DNA of 64,000 nt from UBA2336 sp049306095. GTDB lineage: Bacteria > Bacteroidota > Bacteroidia > Cytophagales > Cyclobacteriaceae. The stretch spans positions 5,586 through 69,585 of the forward strand of contig JBAQPU010000060.1 of NCBI GenBank assembly GCA_049306095.1, read 5' to 3'. Each line of letters begins with the position of its first letter. Within the stretch, counting starts at the first letter, position 1. Shown piece by piece: positions 1 through 8,107 of the stretch. Below the pieces are notes generated by a model. That model made no database searches, was not told where the DNA came from, and saw only the letters and a list, made by a program, of their open reading frames with translations. Both the position numbers and the translations under genes were made by a program.

Positions 1-261
1 ATCGGCTTCGTCTTTAAGCGCATACAACATTTTAGAGCCCGTTTCACCCTTCTGCTCTACATCAAAGAACCCTGCATTTTCATTGACCGAAATCGCAAAC
101 TGAAAATCGACAGAATCAAGCGATGCCTTTTGTATTGCTCCCTTTTTACCCCCTTCCTTTTGAAGGGCTTTTCCCAGTTGATTTAGTAGGTCCTGAGCGG
201 GCAGGGAAAATGTTGCGCAACAAAAAATGACTGGTAAAATATAGATCTTCGAACGTATCAT
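1..261 (-). CDS. Exported protein of unknown function (N-terminal 87 residues, runs off the left edge)
   Basis: An open frame starts with ATG at 261-259 and continues without a stop to the left edge, so only the first 87 residues are visible. Residues 1-23 have a short basic start, a hydrophobic core and an Ala-Gln cleavage-like site (LPAQD), a typical signal peptide of this phylum, so the protein is predicted to be exported. The mature start is rich in Lys, Gly and Gln (about residues 25-45), followed by a stretch with beta-strand character (VDFQFAISV). I do not recognise the family. It lies 76 bases downstream of another exported protein on the same strand, and the two could be co-transcribed. 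Confidence 0.75.
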   Translation of the reverse strand, partial: MIRSKIYILPVIFCCATFSLPAQDLLNQLGKALQKEGGKKGAIQKASLDSVDFQFAISVNENAGFFDVEQKGETGSKMLYALKDEAD

Positions 262-336
262 CGCGACATCAGTTAGGTAGAATGAAGAAAAGGTTGAAAT
301 GAGTTCAACCTTTTCCAATTTAAGAAATGAAGTTCA

Positions 337-855
337 CTATTCCTCTTCAACAGATTCTCCGCGTCTCTTTAATTCTTCGCTAAGTAATTTAGTATTGTCC
401 GTTACCAGCGTAGCAACAGTATCCAGATTTTTCTTCGAGGCATCCAGGCCCTTCACTGATTTATTGGTATTACCGGTAGCTTGTGGTGATTTCGTCATTG
501 GTTTTAAACTTTTTGCACTTTCAAGCAGCGCCTTTGATTGCTCCCTTAAATCTTCAATGCGCCCGGTAAGTTCATTGGTCGATTTTCCAATACCCCGAAA
601 TGCTTTAAAGTCGGCTTTGAGTTTTTCAACCGATACGCTGGCTAATCCGGCTGCATAACTTTTAACATCGGTATCTAAACGGGTGGCATCGGTCTTAAGC
701 TTTGCGGATTCGTCCAGGATGTCAAAAGAATTATTCTTGAAGGTGTCAAAATCTGAAACGCCCATGTTCTCAGGACGTTTTGGTGTTTTATCGTCTTGGG
801 CAAACAAAACGGCTGGCAAAACAAAAGCAAGGAATAAAAAAGAGCACTTTTTCAT
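337..855 (-). CDS. Exported coiled-coil-like protein of unknown function
   Basis: 172 residues. Residues 1-19 form a clear signal peptide (MKKCSFLFLAFVLPAVLFAQ), so the protein should be in the periplasm or at the surface. The rest is Lys-, Ser- and Leu-rich with few aromatics and looks helical, with heptad-like spacing around residues 45-150 (stretches such as FDILDESAKLKTDATRL and IEDLREQSKALLESAK); no cysteine follows the signal peptide and no catalytic motif is visible. It precedes the exported protein at the left edge on the same strand. I do not recognise the family; an extended periplasmic helical protein is an inference from composition only. Confidence 0.75.
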   Translation of the reverse strand: MKKCSFLFLAFVLPAVLFAQDDKTPKRPENMGVSDFDTFKNNSFDILDESAKLKTDATRLDTDVKSYAAGLASVSVEKLKADFKAFRGIGKSTNELTGRIEDLREQSKALLESAKSLKPMTKSPQATGNTNKSVKGLDASKKNLDTVATLVTDNTKLLSEELKRRGESVEEE

Positions 856-866
856 ACGAGTGGGTT

Positions 867-910
867 TAATTCAGGAAGCTAAAGTATGGCAAATACAGGT
901 TTAAATCAAT
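867..910 (-). promoter_or_regulatory. Candidate Bacteroidetes-type promoter for the exported coiled-coil gene
   Basis: On the minus strand ATTG is followed after 20 bases by TACTTTAG, one base off the TAnnTTTG -7 consensus of Bacteroidetes. It lies just upstream of the ATG at 855. Recognised by eye only; the match is imperfect. Confidence 0.4.
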
Positions 911-963
911 CAGAAATTGATCATTAACTTTTTATCTTCACGCGTCTTTTTACTGAATTAGTT

Positions 964-1689
964 TTGAAACTACTGCTGAAGCTTTATACTCTTTGGGTAT
1001 TCCTTGTTTTTACCGTATTCATGATCCTGTTTCTACCGGGTCTAACCATTCCGTTTATGCTGGGCCGTCAATTCAGTTGGATTGGTTATTTCTTTTTGTG
1101 GCTCTGGTCGTGGATTTTTAGTGTGCTCACGTTCATCCGGTATGAGTTTCATGGGCACGAATATTTAAAGAAAGACAAGTCTTACATCTATGTGAGCAAT
1201 CATACCTCCTTTCTTGATCTGCCGGGGTTACGGCTCTTAATCCCCGGTGAGTTCAGACCCATTGCAAAAAAAGAATTACTTAAACTTCCGTTATTCGGAT
1301 TAATTGTACGAGGTTCCACGGTGGTGGTTGATCGTTCAAACGCACAAAGCAGGAAACGAAGCATTGAAAAAATAAGGGAAATTCTCTCACACGGAATCTC
1401 CGCCCTGATTTTTGCGGAAGGCACACAAAACAGAACAAAAGAAATTTTGCAGCCATTTAAGGATGGTGCCTTTAGAATTGCCGTAGATACGCAACTGCCT
1501 ATTATTCCAATCATGATTATTGGCGCAGGTAAGCTCATGCCTCCGGGTACCATTGACCTGCGGCCGGGAAAAATAAAAATTATTGTTGGGCAGCAACTGG
1601 ATGTTGCAGGAAAAACTATCGATCAGGTTCCGGTTATCAAACAACAAGTTTTTGATGAAATGCTGGCGATGCACAGCGTGCATGCATAG
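964..1689 (+). CDS. 1-acyl-sn-glycerol-3-phosphate acyltransferase (PlsC/LPLAT family)
   Basis: 241 residues. The acyltransferase HX4D motif is at residues 80-85 (NHTSFLD) and the second conserved block at 150-155 reads FAEGTQ, where the family usually has FPEGTR. Two hydrophobic segments (about 8-35 and 38-60) precede the catalytic domain, as is normal for this membrane-associated enzyme, which acylates lysophosphatidate to phosphatidate in phospholipid synthesis. The start used is TTG at 964, because it keeps the N-terminal membrane segment whole; the next in-frame ATG is at 1021 and would cut into it. It is a single gene, convergent with rsmG. Related acyltransferases (ornithine-lipid or hopanoid-type) share these motifs, so the exact acceptor is not certain. 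Confidence 0.88.
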   Translation: MKLLLKLYTLWVFLVFTVFMILFLPGLTIPFMLGRQFSWIGYFFLWLWSWIFSVLTFIRYEFHGHEYLKKDKSYIYVSNHTSFLDLPGLRLLIPGEFRPIAKKELLKLPLFGLIVRGSTVVVDRSNAQSRKRSIEKIREILSHGISALIFAEGTQNRTKEILQPFKDGAFRIAVDTQLPIIPIMIIGAGKLMPPGTIDLRPGKIKIIVGQQLDVAGKTIDQVPVIKQQVFDEMLAMHSVHA

Positions 1690-1690
1690 A

Positions 1691-1717
1691 GTCAGTCTCG
1701 ATTCCGCACAGACTGAC
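1691..1717. other. Hairpin between convergent plsC-type gene and rsmG
   Basis: Perfect 7-base arms GTCAGTC (1691-1697) and GACTGAC (1711-1717) separated by 13 bases, in the 35-base gap between the two convergent genes. Neither side has a T run, so it is not a textbook intrinsic terminator, but the position suggests an mRNA 3' end structure. Confidence 0.4.
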
Positions 1718-1724
1718 CTCATTC

Positions 1725-2354
1725 CTACAACGGAACGTACACGACCTTCTTCGTTTCAAAAAAATCTTCTTGAAAATAATCGGAAAGGTTGTAAAGACTA
1801 TAGGGTTTTTTCAATTCAGCCAGTTCTTCATCAAGATCGCCACCCTTCAGATACAGAATTCCATTATCTAATTCATGAACGGATTTGTCCTTTACTTTGT
1901 GGTGAACCCATCCGTAAAACTCTTTTAAACGGGTAACTGCCCGGCTCACAATAAAATCATACTTGCTCCTGACCTGTTCAGCACGGATTTGTTCACCCTT
2001 CACATTTTTAAGTCCAAGTCCTTCAGCTACTGCATTCACTACGGTAATCTTCTTCCCGATAGAGTCGACTAAATGAAAATGCGTTTCCGGAAAAAGTATG
2101 GCCAGTGGTATTCCTGGAAAACCTCCTCCCGTGCCAACATCCAATACCTGTGCACCGGGTTTGAAGTTCATCACTTTTGCAATGCCCAGCGAATGAAGCA
2201 CATGGTTGATGTACAGGTTTTCAATATCCTTACGGGAGATCACATTAATTTTTTCATTCCACTCTGAATACAAATCATACAGTTTTATAAACTGCTTTTT
2301 CTGCTCGTCAGAAAGTGAAGGAAAATAGTGAGGTATCAAGCCAGCGTTTTGCAA
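1725..2354 (-). CDS. rsmG: 16S rRNA (guanine-N7)-methyltransferase RsmG (GidB)
   Basis: 209 residues, the usual length. The S-adenosylmethionine-binding loop is at residues 71-84 (LDVGTGGGFPGIPL), with the upstream family signature KINVISRKD at 35-43 and the later SRAVTRL motif. The enzyme makes m7G527 in the 530 loop of 16S rRNA. The only workable start in this frame is TTG at 2354-2352; bases 2356-2387 just upstream are a copy of a repeated AT-rich word that also overlaps the stop codon of the upstream sigma-factor gene. The repeat may have replaced an earlier start region. rsmG is the last gene of the minus-strand run that begins with the glycosyltransferase. Confidence 0.93.
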   Translation of the reverse strand: MQNAGLIPHYFPSLSDEQKKQFIKLYDLYSEWNEKINVISRKDIENLYINHVLHSLGIAKVMNFKPGAQVLDVGTGGGFPGIPLAILFPETHFHLVDSIGKKITVVNAVAEGLGLKNVKGEQIRAEQVRSKYDFIVSRAVTRLKEFYGWVHHKVKDKSVHELDNGILYLKGGDLDEELAELKKPYSLYNLSDYFQEDFFETKKVVYVPL

Positions 2355-2355
2355 T

Positions 2356-2387
2356 CGTAAATCTGAAATCTAAAATCGTAAATTTTA
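2356..2387. repeat. Single arm of the GATTTTAGATTT word repeat
   Basis: On the minus strand this stretch contains GATTTTAGATTTCAGATTT, the same words as the inverted pairs at 43901/44320 and 47901/48000. It fills the gap between the stop of the sigma-factor gene (2385) and the TTG start of rsmG (2354). Confidence 0.7.
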
Positions 2388-2996
2388 AATATGGTCGCGC
2401 TTATTCTTCACCATCTCAAACATCAGTTCGCGCGCACGGTGAAGTTGTGCTTTTACTGTTCCAAGAGGCGCTTCGAGTTCTACTGCAATTTCTTCGTACG
2501 ATAACTCATTGAAATATCGCAGCCGGACCAACCTCTGGTATTTGGGAGGGAGCTTATCCACAAACACCTGGATAAGTTCAGCCTTTTGTGCCTTGATGGT
2601 TTCCTCCTGTGGATTCAAATTCTCATCCTCCACTTCAATGGAAATTCCATCACCATTATCATCGGTAAATGTATTATCAATGCTCATGGTATTGAGCTTC
2701 TTCTTTCTGATCTGATCAATGGTATTATTGGTGGCAATTCTGAAAAGCCAGGTACTGAACGTAAAATCTTTTTTAAACTTATGCAGACTGCGGAATGCTT
2801 TAGCAAACGATTCGATGGTGAGATCTTCTGCGTCATCGACATTTCGCACCATCTTTAAAATCATGTGGTACACCGGGCGCTTATAGCGCTGCAATAATTT
2901 GGCATACGCTTTTTCATCGTTGTTTTGAACGGCCTCATCAATCAGGCGGAAATCTTCCAGTGCCTTATCCGAAAATTGCCGTTCTAGTTCCTCCAT
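2385..2996 (-). CDS. RNA polymerase sigma-70 factor, ECF-like
   Basis: 203 residues from the ATG at 2996-2994. A sigma region 2 spans about residues 25-95 (DAEDLTIESFAKAF, then FSTWLFRIATNNTIDQIRKKK) and region 4 about 140-195 (LPPKYQRLVRLRYFNELSYEEIA, ending in the helix-turn-helix GTVKAQLHRARE). There is no region 1.1 or 3, so it is a group 4 type sigma factor. The acidic linker (about 108-135, TDDNGDGISIEVEDE) between the domains is longer than in most ECF factors. The frame is open 28 codons further upstream, but that would overlap the glycosyltransferase heavily; with this ATG the overlap is 13 bases, which suggests translational coupling. No anti-sigma factor is next to it. Confidence 0.93.
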   Translation of the reverse strand: MEELERQFSDKALEDFRLIDEAVQNNDEKAYAKLLQRYKRPVYHMILKMVRNVDDAEDLTIESFAKAFRSLHKFKKDFTFSTWLFRIATNNTIDQIRKKKLNTMSIDNTFTDDNGDGISIEVEDENLNPQEETIKAQKAELIQVFVDKLPPKYQRLVRLRYFNELSYEEIAVELEAPLGTVKAQLHRARELMFEMVKNKRDHI

Positions 2997-4159
2997 CTGA
3001 TCTTTTTTGTTAATAAGGCCACCGGTGCCGTTGAAAGATAATAAATCACAAAAAGAAAATCTAAAAGAGGAACACTCCACAACTCAAATTTGTGCCCAAA
3101 CCTTGCAGCTGCCCTATGGGTGGTAATCACCAGCAGCGAAATCCTGAAAACCAACGCGCCCACTACCCATAAATATCCCGAAAAAATGAATAAAAGCGGT
3201 ATTCCGGTAATCCATGTCAGCGCATGCGAAATCGAAAAAATTCCCAATAAAAACTGATGCCCAAACCGGTATTTTTTGCCCACCGACAAGTGCCGTACTT
3301 TCTGATTGAAGTAATCGTGCCAGGTTCGTTTTGGTACAGAGTTCACAATCGATTTTTCTCCCAGGCAAACAGCCGTATTTGAAGCGGTTGCATGTTGATT
3401 AACAAATAAATCATCGTCACCACCGGTAACACCCAGGTATCCGTTAAAACCTTTGTTCTCCAGAAATAATGATTTGCGGTAAGCAAGGTTACGACCCACA
3501 CCCATATATGGATTACCCAGAATAGCATACGATACATACTGAATGGCCGTAAACAAGGTTTCGAATCGAATAAATAAATTAAGAAAACCCTTCTCCCGCT
3601 GATAGGCAGAATACCCCAGCACAATTTCTTTCCCTCCCGAACATTTCGCGCTCATTTCCTGCAACCATTGATTGGAATGCGGACGACAATCAGCATCTGT
3701 TAACACAATCCAATCGTATTTGGCCGCTTTAATGCCCAGTGTAATGCCGTATTTTTTTCCATTGACATGCGCAGGTGCCCGGTCAATGTGAACCATTCGC
3801 AAAGGCGCACCCTGAACTGTTTCGGCTTGGGTGGCATGCAACAGGTAATCGTACGTGCCATCGTTGGAACGATCATTCACAATAATCACCTCAAAGGATG
3901 GGTGTTGTTGCTGCAACAACAGTGGCACAAGTTCTTTTAAATTTTGCTCTTCATCGTGGGCACAAACAATCACTGATACCGGCTGAATTTCAGCAGCGGG
4001 TTTTGTTTCCTTTTTAAGGAAAGCAATCAAAAAAAATGTTACATACATAAGCTGTATTCCTACAGCAATCAAAAAAACGATGAATAAAACCTGCAAGACC
4101 TTTAAAAATTTAAACGGCAAATATATCTCCCTGCGGTTTGTGTCCACACAAACCATCAA
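2984..4159 (-). CDS. Family 2 glycosyltransferase, membrane-bound
   Basis: 391 residues. A hydrophobic segment at about 19-47 anchors the protein, followed by the GT-A nucleotide-binding start (VSVIVCAHDEEQNL, 61-74), the DAD metal site (DADCRP, 155-160), a GGDDD block (246-250) that positions the acceptor, and QKVRH (286-290) where processive enzymes have QxxRW. Three further hydrophobic stretches fill 300-385. This is the architecture of synthase-like GT2 enzymes that extend or initiate polysaccharides at the inner membrane. The last position of the QxxRW-like motif is His rather than Trp. The gene lies 3 bases downstream of the MocR-type regulator and overlaps the sigma-factor gene by 13 bases, so the three may share a transcript. 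The sugar is unknown. Confidence 0.88.
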   Translation of the reverse strand: MMVCVDTNRREIYLPFKFLKVLQVLFIVFLIAVGIQLMYVTFFLIAFLKKETKPAAEIQPVSVIVCAHDEEQNLKELVPLLLQQQHPSFEVIIVNDRSNDGTYDYLLHATQAETVQGAPLRMVHIDRAPAHVNGKKYGITLGIKAAKYDWIVLTDADCRPHSNQWLQEMSAKCSGGKEIVLGYSAYQREKGFLNLFIRFETLFTAIQYVSYAILGNPYMGVGRNLAYRKSLFLENKGFNGYLGVTGGDDDLFVNQHATASNTAVCLGEKSIVNSVPKRTWHDYFNQKVRHLSVGKKYRFGHQFLLGIFSISHALTWITGIPLLFIFSGYLWVVGALVFRISLLVITTHRAAARFGHKFELWSVPLLDFLFVIYYLSTAPVALLTKKIRWRN

Positions 4160-4162
4160 GAT

Positions 4163-5596
4163 TTATCTCATTTCTTTCACCAGTTTGCCCAGTGTTTTAA
4201 CCCCTTCTTCTATCCGGTTGCTCCATGGCTCTCCGAAACTCAGCCGGAAACAATTTGCAAAACGACTCTGTGACGAAAAGATTTGCCCGGGGGCAATTCC
4301 AATATTCTGTTTAAGCGCCTTTTTATGCAGCTTATACGTATCGATTTTCTTATCCAGTTCAATCCAAAATACAAACCCGCCTTGTGGCCGGGTGATGCGT
4401 GTACCTTCCGGAAAGTATTCGCTTATCGCCTGAACATATTTCAGCGACTGCGTATGCAGAGCCTTCCTCAAATGCCTCAGGTGAAGCTCATACCGGCCAT
4501 TGCCTAAGAACAGGGCTATGGCCGATTGCGCCAGGGTATTCGTAGCCACCGTATGCATGCGCTTCAGCTTAATAATCTGGTCTTTGAATTTTCCGGGAAT
4601 AACCCACCCAATGCGATATCCGGGCGCAAGAGATTTTGAAAATGAAGAACAATGTAAAACGAGTCCTTTCTTGTCGTACGTCTTGCACGTTTTGGGGCGG
4701 GTTTTACCAAAATACAGTTCACCATAAATATCATCTTCAATCAATGGTATTTCTTTTCGGGCCAGCATCTCCACCAATCGCTTCTTATGTTCATCGGGCA
4801 TGCAACTTCCCATGGGGTTATTGAAATTACATACAAACAAACACGCTTTAATATCAAATCGGGGAATGGCCATTTCTAAATAATCCAGGTCAATTCCTGT
4901 TTCCGGATGATTGGGAATTTCTACCACCTTTAGTCCATGGCTTTCCATGACCTGGAATACTGCAAAGTATGTTGGCGATTCAATGGCTACGGTATCGCCC
5001 GGTTTAGTTACTGCTTTAATACAAAGAGCCAGCGCTTCCACGCATCCGGCTGTTACAACAATGTCATCTTCCCTTGGCGAGCCTCCCCAATTAAAAGCCT
5101 GCCTCGCAATTTGCCTGCGCAGCTTTACATTACCCTGAATGTGTTCATAACCTAAGCAACTCGACTTTGATTCGCGAACAGCTTGTGTTACCGCCTTATT
5201 CAGTTTTGCGGTTGGCAATAGCTCAATGGATGGTACTCCCAGCGAAAAATGAATCAAACTATCATTGTTCAAATCATGATAGACCGTACTGATCATTTCA
5301 TCTAGTGTTACCGGAACGGCATCGTCAATTGGTTCGCAACAAGTTGGCATTTCCAAAACATGATCATGACTAAACTTCACATAATAGCCCGATTGCGGAC
5401 GCGCTTCAATCAGGCCCTTGCTTTCTAAATAATAGTAGGATTGAAATGCAGTACTTAAGCTGATTCCTTGTTCTTTGCTTAAAGCCCGCACCGAGAGGAG
5501 CTTGTCGCCAACTTTTAACACCCCGTTTTCAATCAGCCTTTCTATACGATCGGCTACATCAATGTATTTGTGATCGGGTTTGATGAGTGTTTCCAT
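4163..5596 (-). CDS. MocR/PdxR-type regulator (GntR helix-turn-helix fused to class I aminotransferase fold)
   Basis: 477 residues. A winged helix-turn-helix of GntR type is at about 8-75 (DKLLSVRALSKEQGISLSTA, then YLESKGLIEARPQSGYYV) and an aminotransferase-like domain follows from about 110. The pyridoxal phosphate lysine is K321 in SSFSKSLAPGYRIGW and the cofactor-ring aspartate block is EDDIYGEL (287-294). Proteins of this type usually bind PLP as an effector rather than catalyse, and control transporters, amino acid or vitamin B6 genes. It is divergent from the DMT exporter at 5771, a classical arrangement, so that gene is its most likely target (inference). Confidence 0.93.
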   Translation of the reverse strand: METLIKPDHKYIDVADRIERLIENGVLKVGDKLLSVRALSKEQGISLSTAFQSYYYLESKGLIEARPQSGYYVKFSHDHVLEMPTCCEPIDDAVPVTLDEMISTVYHDLNNDSLIHFSLGVPSIELLPTAKLNKAVTQAVRESKSSCLGYEHIQGNVKLRRQIARQAFNWGGSPREDDIVVTAGCVEALALCIKAVTKPGDTVAIESPTYFAVFQVMESHGLKVVEIPNHPETGIDLDYLEMAIPRFDIKACLFVCNFNNPMGSCMPDEHKKRLVEMLARKEIPLIEDDIYGELYFGKTRPKTCKTYDKKGLVLHCSSFSKSLAPGYRIGWVIPGKFKDQIIKLKRMHTVATNTLAQSAIALFLGNGRYELHLRHLRKALHTQSLKYVQAISEYFPEGTRITRPQGGFVFWIELDKKIDTYKLHKKALKQNIGIAPGQIFSSQSRFANCFRLSFGEPWSNRIEEGVKTLGKLVKEMR

Positions 5597-5611
5597 AATG
5601 ACAATTTTTTT

Positions 5612-5687
5612 TTAACCTCACCCCACCCAATCCTCCCCTCTCCAATTGGAGAGGGAAGGTGTCTGAAAGACGGAGGGGTGAGGTTAA
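5612..5687. repeat. Nested palindromic intergenic element (REP-like)
   Basis: Outer arms TTAACCTCACCCC (5612-5624) and GGGGTGAGGTTAA (5675-5687) are perfect 13-base inverted repeats. Inside lies a second perfect 20-base palindrome at 5636-5655 (CCCTCTCCAA then TTGGAGAGGG). The whole sits in the 174-base gap between the divergent regulator and exporter genes, where it would form a double hairpin. It has no coding capacity. Confidence 0.85.
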
Positions 5688-5770
5688 CTGATATGGTCAA
5701 AATTAATAAAACTGAAACTGTTTTTTATCCGTATAAATCAAAAGTTTTAAGTCACTAACTTCGACTGCGG

Positions 5771-6688
5771 ATGAAAAGAGATTTACTGATTGCTTACTTC
5801 GCTTTAGCGGCTGTTTGTGTCATTTGGGGAACAACCTATTTGGCACTGCGGATAGCCGTTTTACACTTTCCACCCTTTTTATTTACGGCCATCCGACAAC
5901 TTACGGCCGGGCTATTGCTGATTGGCTTCCTGTTAATTATCACCAAAGCAGCCTGGCCGTCAAAAGAACAGATCTTCAAACAGGCTGTTGCCGGATTTTT
6001 TCTGATCACCCTGGGCAACGGCCTGGTGGCTTGGTCGGAAATGCACATCCCCAGCGGCATAGCTGCTATCATTTGTTCCCTCATGCCGGTGGTTGTTATT
6101 CTGATTAACCTGTCCATCAATAAAGAAGAAAAACCAACGGTTCCCATTGCAATTGGGGTTGCCATCGGACTTGCAGGTATTGTCATGATTTTTGGCGAGC
6201 ACATCAATGAATTCTCCAATGTTCATTACCTGATGGGAATTATAGTAACGCTCATTGCCGTATTCAGTTGGGCTGCCGGAAGCATCTGGATTAAAAAACA
6301 CAACACGAATTCCAATCCATTCATGAATGCAGGCCTGCAAATGTTTTTCGGAGGATTATTGGTGCTTCCGTTTAGTTTCATATTTGACGATCTCCGTACG
6401 GTCAGCTGGACACCAGAAGCAGGTTACTCAATGTTGTATCTGATCATCTTTGGCTCTATTATCGCGTATGCGTCCTATTCATACGCGCTTCGCAAATTGC
6501 CCATGACCATTGTTTCACTCTACGCTTATGTGAACCCCATCGTAGCAGTGGTATTGGGCTGGGCGGTATTGGGCGAAAAATTAAATACCAAAATTGGCCT
6601 CGCCATTTTAATTACTGTTGCCGGAATTTATATCGTGAACCGCGGCTATCAACTTCGTGATTTATGGAAAGCATCCTTCAGCCGATAA
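5771..6688 (+). CDS. EamA/DMT-superfamily exporter
   Basis: 305 residues with about ten hydrophobic helices arranged as two EamA repeats (about 10-145 and 160-298). The first repeat starts with the family pattern CVIWGTTYLALRIA (residues 17-30) and the second ends with PIVAVVLGWAVLGE. Members export amino acids, metabolites or drugs across the inner membrane; the substrate cannot be read from sequence. It is the first gene of a tightly packed plus-strand run (the next start overlaps it by 25 bases) and is divergent from a MocR-type regulator that is likely to control it. Confidence 0.92.
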   Translation: MKRDLLIAYFALAAVCVIWGTTYLALRIAVLHFPPFLFTAIRQLTAGLLLIGFLLIITKAAWPSKEQIFKQAVAGFFLITLGNGLVAWSEMHIPSGIAAIICSLMPVVVILINLSINKEEKPTVPIAIGVAIGLAGIVMIFGEHINEFSNVHYLMGIIVTLIAVFSWAAGSIWIKKHNTNSNPFMNAGLQMFFGGLLVLPFSFIFDDLRTVSWTPEAGYSMLYLIIFGSIIAYASYSYALRKLPMTIVSLYAYVNPIVAVVLGWAVLGEKLNTKIGLAILITVAGIYIVNRGYQLRDLWKASFSR

Positions 6689-7065
6689 AAAATCCTGTTC
6701 CATTCCAAACAACCGATTGGAATACGATCAAGGAAACAGAGTGCATCAGCGATGAACATGGAAAGTCCTGCTCCCGAACCATGCAATGGGGCGATTTGCG
6801 CGTGCGTGTGGTCAAATATTCAGCCGGCTACAAAGCCGATCATTGGTGTACCAAAGGACACATCTTGTTTTGTATCGAAGGTGAGATCACCACCGAACTA
6901 AAAGATGGAAGGAAGTTCGTGCTCCGGCAAGGCATGAGCTACCAGGTTTCGGATGATGTGATTCCGCATCGCAGTTCAACCACTACCGGTGCCAGGCTCT
7001 TTATTGTTGATGGAGGATTTCTAAAAATAGAGAAAAACAAAATTCAGCGTGGTGTATGGATGTAA
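6664..7065 (+). CDS. DHCW-motif cupin-fold protein
   Basis: 133 residues. A single small cupin barrel covers about 40-125, with the family motif at 59-66 (DHWCTKGH), then GEITTELKDGRKFVLRQGMS and a late His (IPHRSSTTTGARLFIVDGGF). Cupins of this kind bind a metal and a small ligand; no reaction is established for this family. The ATG at 6664 lies inside the end of the exporter gene (25-base overlap) and its stop overlaps the next start (TAATG), so it is translated within the same operon as the exporter and acetyltransferases. Confidence 0.85.
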   Translation: MESILQPIKNPVPFQTTDWNTIKETECISDEHGKSCSRTMQWGDLRVRVVKYSAGYKADHWCTKGHILFCIEGEITTELKDGRKFVLRQGMSYQVSDDVIPHRSSTTTGARLFIVDGGFLKIEKNKIQRGVWM

Positions 7066-7526
7066 TGGAGTTAACGATTCTCGAATACAAGCCCGAACAC
7101 CAACCATGGTTTGAAAAATTTAACCGTGCCTGGATTGAGAAACACTTCTGGATGGAACCACTCGACACAGCGGTGTTACAACACCCCGATGAACATATCC
7201 TAAAAAAAGGTGGAACGATTCTAATGGCAAACTGCGACAAGGAAATAGCCGGTACAGTGGCGTTGAAATATGTTGAACCCGGTGTGTTTGAGTTTACCAA
7301 AATGGCCGTGGATGAAAAATTTCGAGGTCGGCACATTGGCTTGCTCCTATCCGAAGCTGCCATTATAAAGGCGAGAGAGCTGGGCGCTTATAAAATTATC
7401 TTGTATTCCAACACAGTTCTTATTCCGGCCATTACCATGTATCGTAAACTCGGATTTAAAGAGGTGCCACTGGATACCGTGTACCAACGCAGCGACATCA
7501 AAATGGAATTGATCTTACAAGAATGA
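7056..7526 (+). CDS. GNAT-family N-acetyltransferase
   Basis: 156 residues. The acetyl-CoA site shows as VDEKFRGRHIGLLLSEAAIIKARELG (V then the R/Q-x-x-G-x-G/A-like loop RGRHIG) followed by the family's late motif NTVLIPAITMYRKLGFKEV. The substrate is unknown. Two starts are possible: ATG at 7056, or ATG at 7065, which overlaps the cupin stop as TAATG and is equally plausible. The stop overlaps the next acetyltransferase by 4 bases, so the two are translationally coupled. Confidence 0.9.
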   Translation: MDVMELTILEYKPEHQPWFEKFNRAWIEKHFWMEPLDTAVLQHPDEHILKKGGTILMANCDKEIAGTVALKYVEPGVFEFTKMAVDEKFRGRHIGLLLSEAAIIKARELGAYKIILYSNTVLIPAITMYRKLGFKEVPLDTVYQRSDIKMELILQE

Positions 7527-8044
7527 ATATCAGGCTGATCCATGCCGATCCATCTCATGCCACCGTGCTGACCCAGCTGGCACTCGATACCTTTTGTGAA
7601 TCATTCGAAAAAGTTAATCGTCCCGAAGATTTCAGGGCGTACACGAATGAAGCGTTTACCGTAACCAAAATTACAGAAGAGTTAAACGATGCGGGAAGTC
7701 AATACATCCTCGCTTACGCTGATGACGAGTTGGCTGGCTATGCCCGGGTTCGCCAATCGGATGAGGTGAAAGAAAAATTTCCGGGAATTAAAACGCTGGA
7801 ATTGCACCGCATTTATGCCCTGCAAAAATTCATTGGCAAAGGTATAGGCAAGGTCCTCATAACGTATTGCATTGAATTGGGGAAGAAACAGCATGCCGAA
7901 GTGCTTTGGTTAGGGGTTTGGGAACACAATTATCGCGCACAGCAGTTTTATAAAAAACTGGGCTTTGAAAAATTCGGCTCACACGTATTTATGCTGGGCA
8001 ACGATCCTCAAACCGACTTTTTATTAAAATTAAACCTTCATTAA
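7523..8044 (+). CDS. GNAT-family N-acetyltransferase
   Basis: 173 residues, start overlapping the previous stop as ATGA. The core reads LHRIYALQKFIGKGIGKVLITYCIELGK, the acetyl-CoA pyrophosphate loop (Q-x-x-G-K-G-I-G), and LWLGVWEHNYRAQQFYKKLGFEKFGSHVFMLG at the C-terminal side, which is the pattern of the PaiA/YkkB-like spermine or spermidine acetyltransferases. A PaiB-like gene follows within 65 bases; paiA and paiB are neighbours in Bacillus, so a polyamine link is possible but only inferred. Confidence 0.9.
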   Translation: MNIRLIHADPSHATVLTQLALDTFCESFEKVNRPEDFRAYTNEAFTVTKITEELNDAGSQYILAYADDELAGYARVRQSDEVKEKFPGIKTLELHRIYALQKFIGKGIGKVLITYCIELGKKQHAEVLWLGVWEHNYRAQQFYKKLGFEKFGSHVFMLGNDPQTDFLLKLNLH

Positions 8045-8107
8045 TTTGGGCTGTAGTAAAACGACCAAAGACGCCTTGAACTATTTTATAACGTTACCAC
8101 CATCCTC

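Noticed and set aside
1583..1936. Plus-strand frame over plsC end and rsmG
   Set aside because: Overlaps real genes in other frames, with no family pattern.
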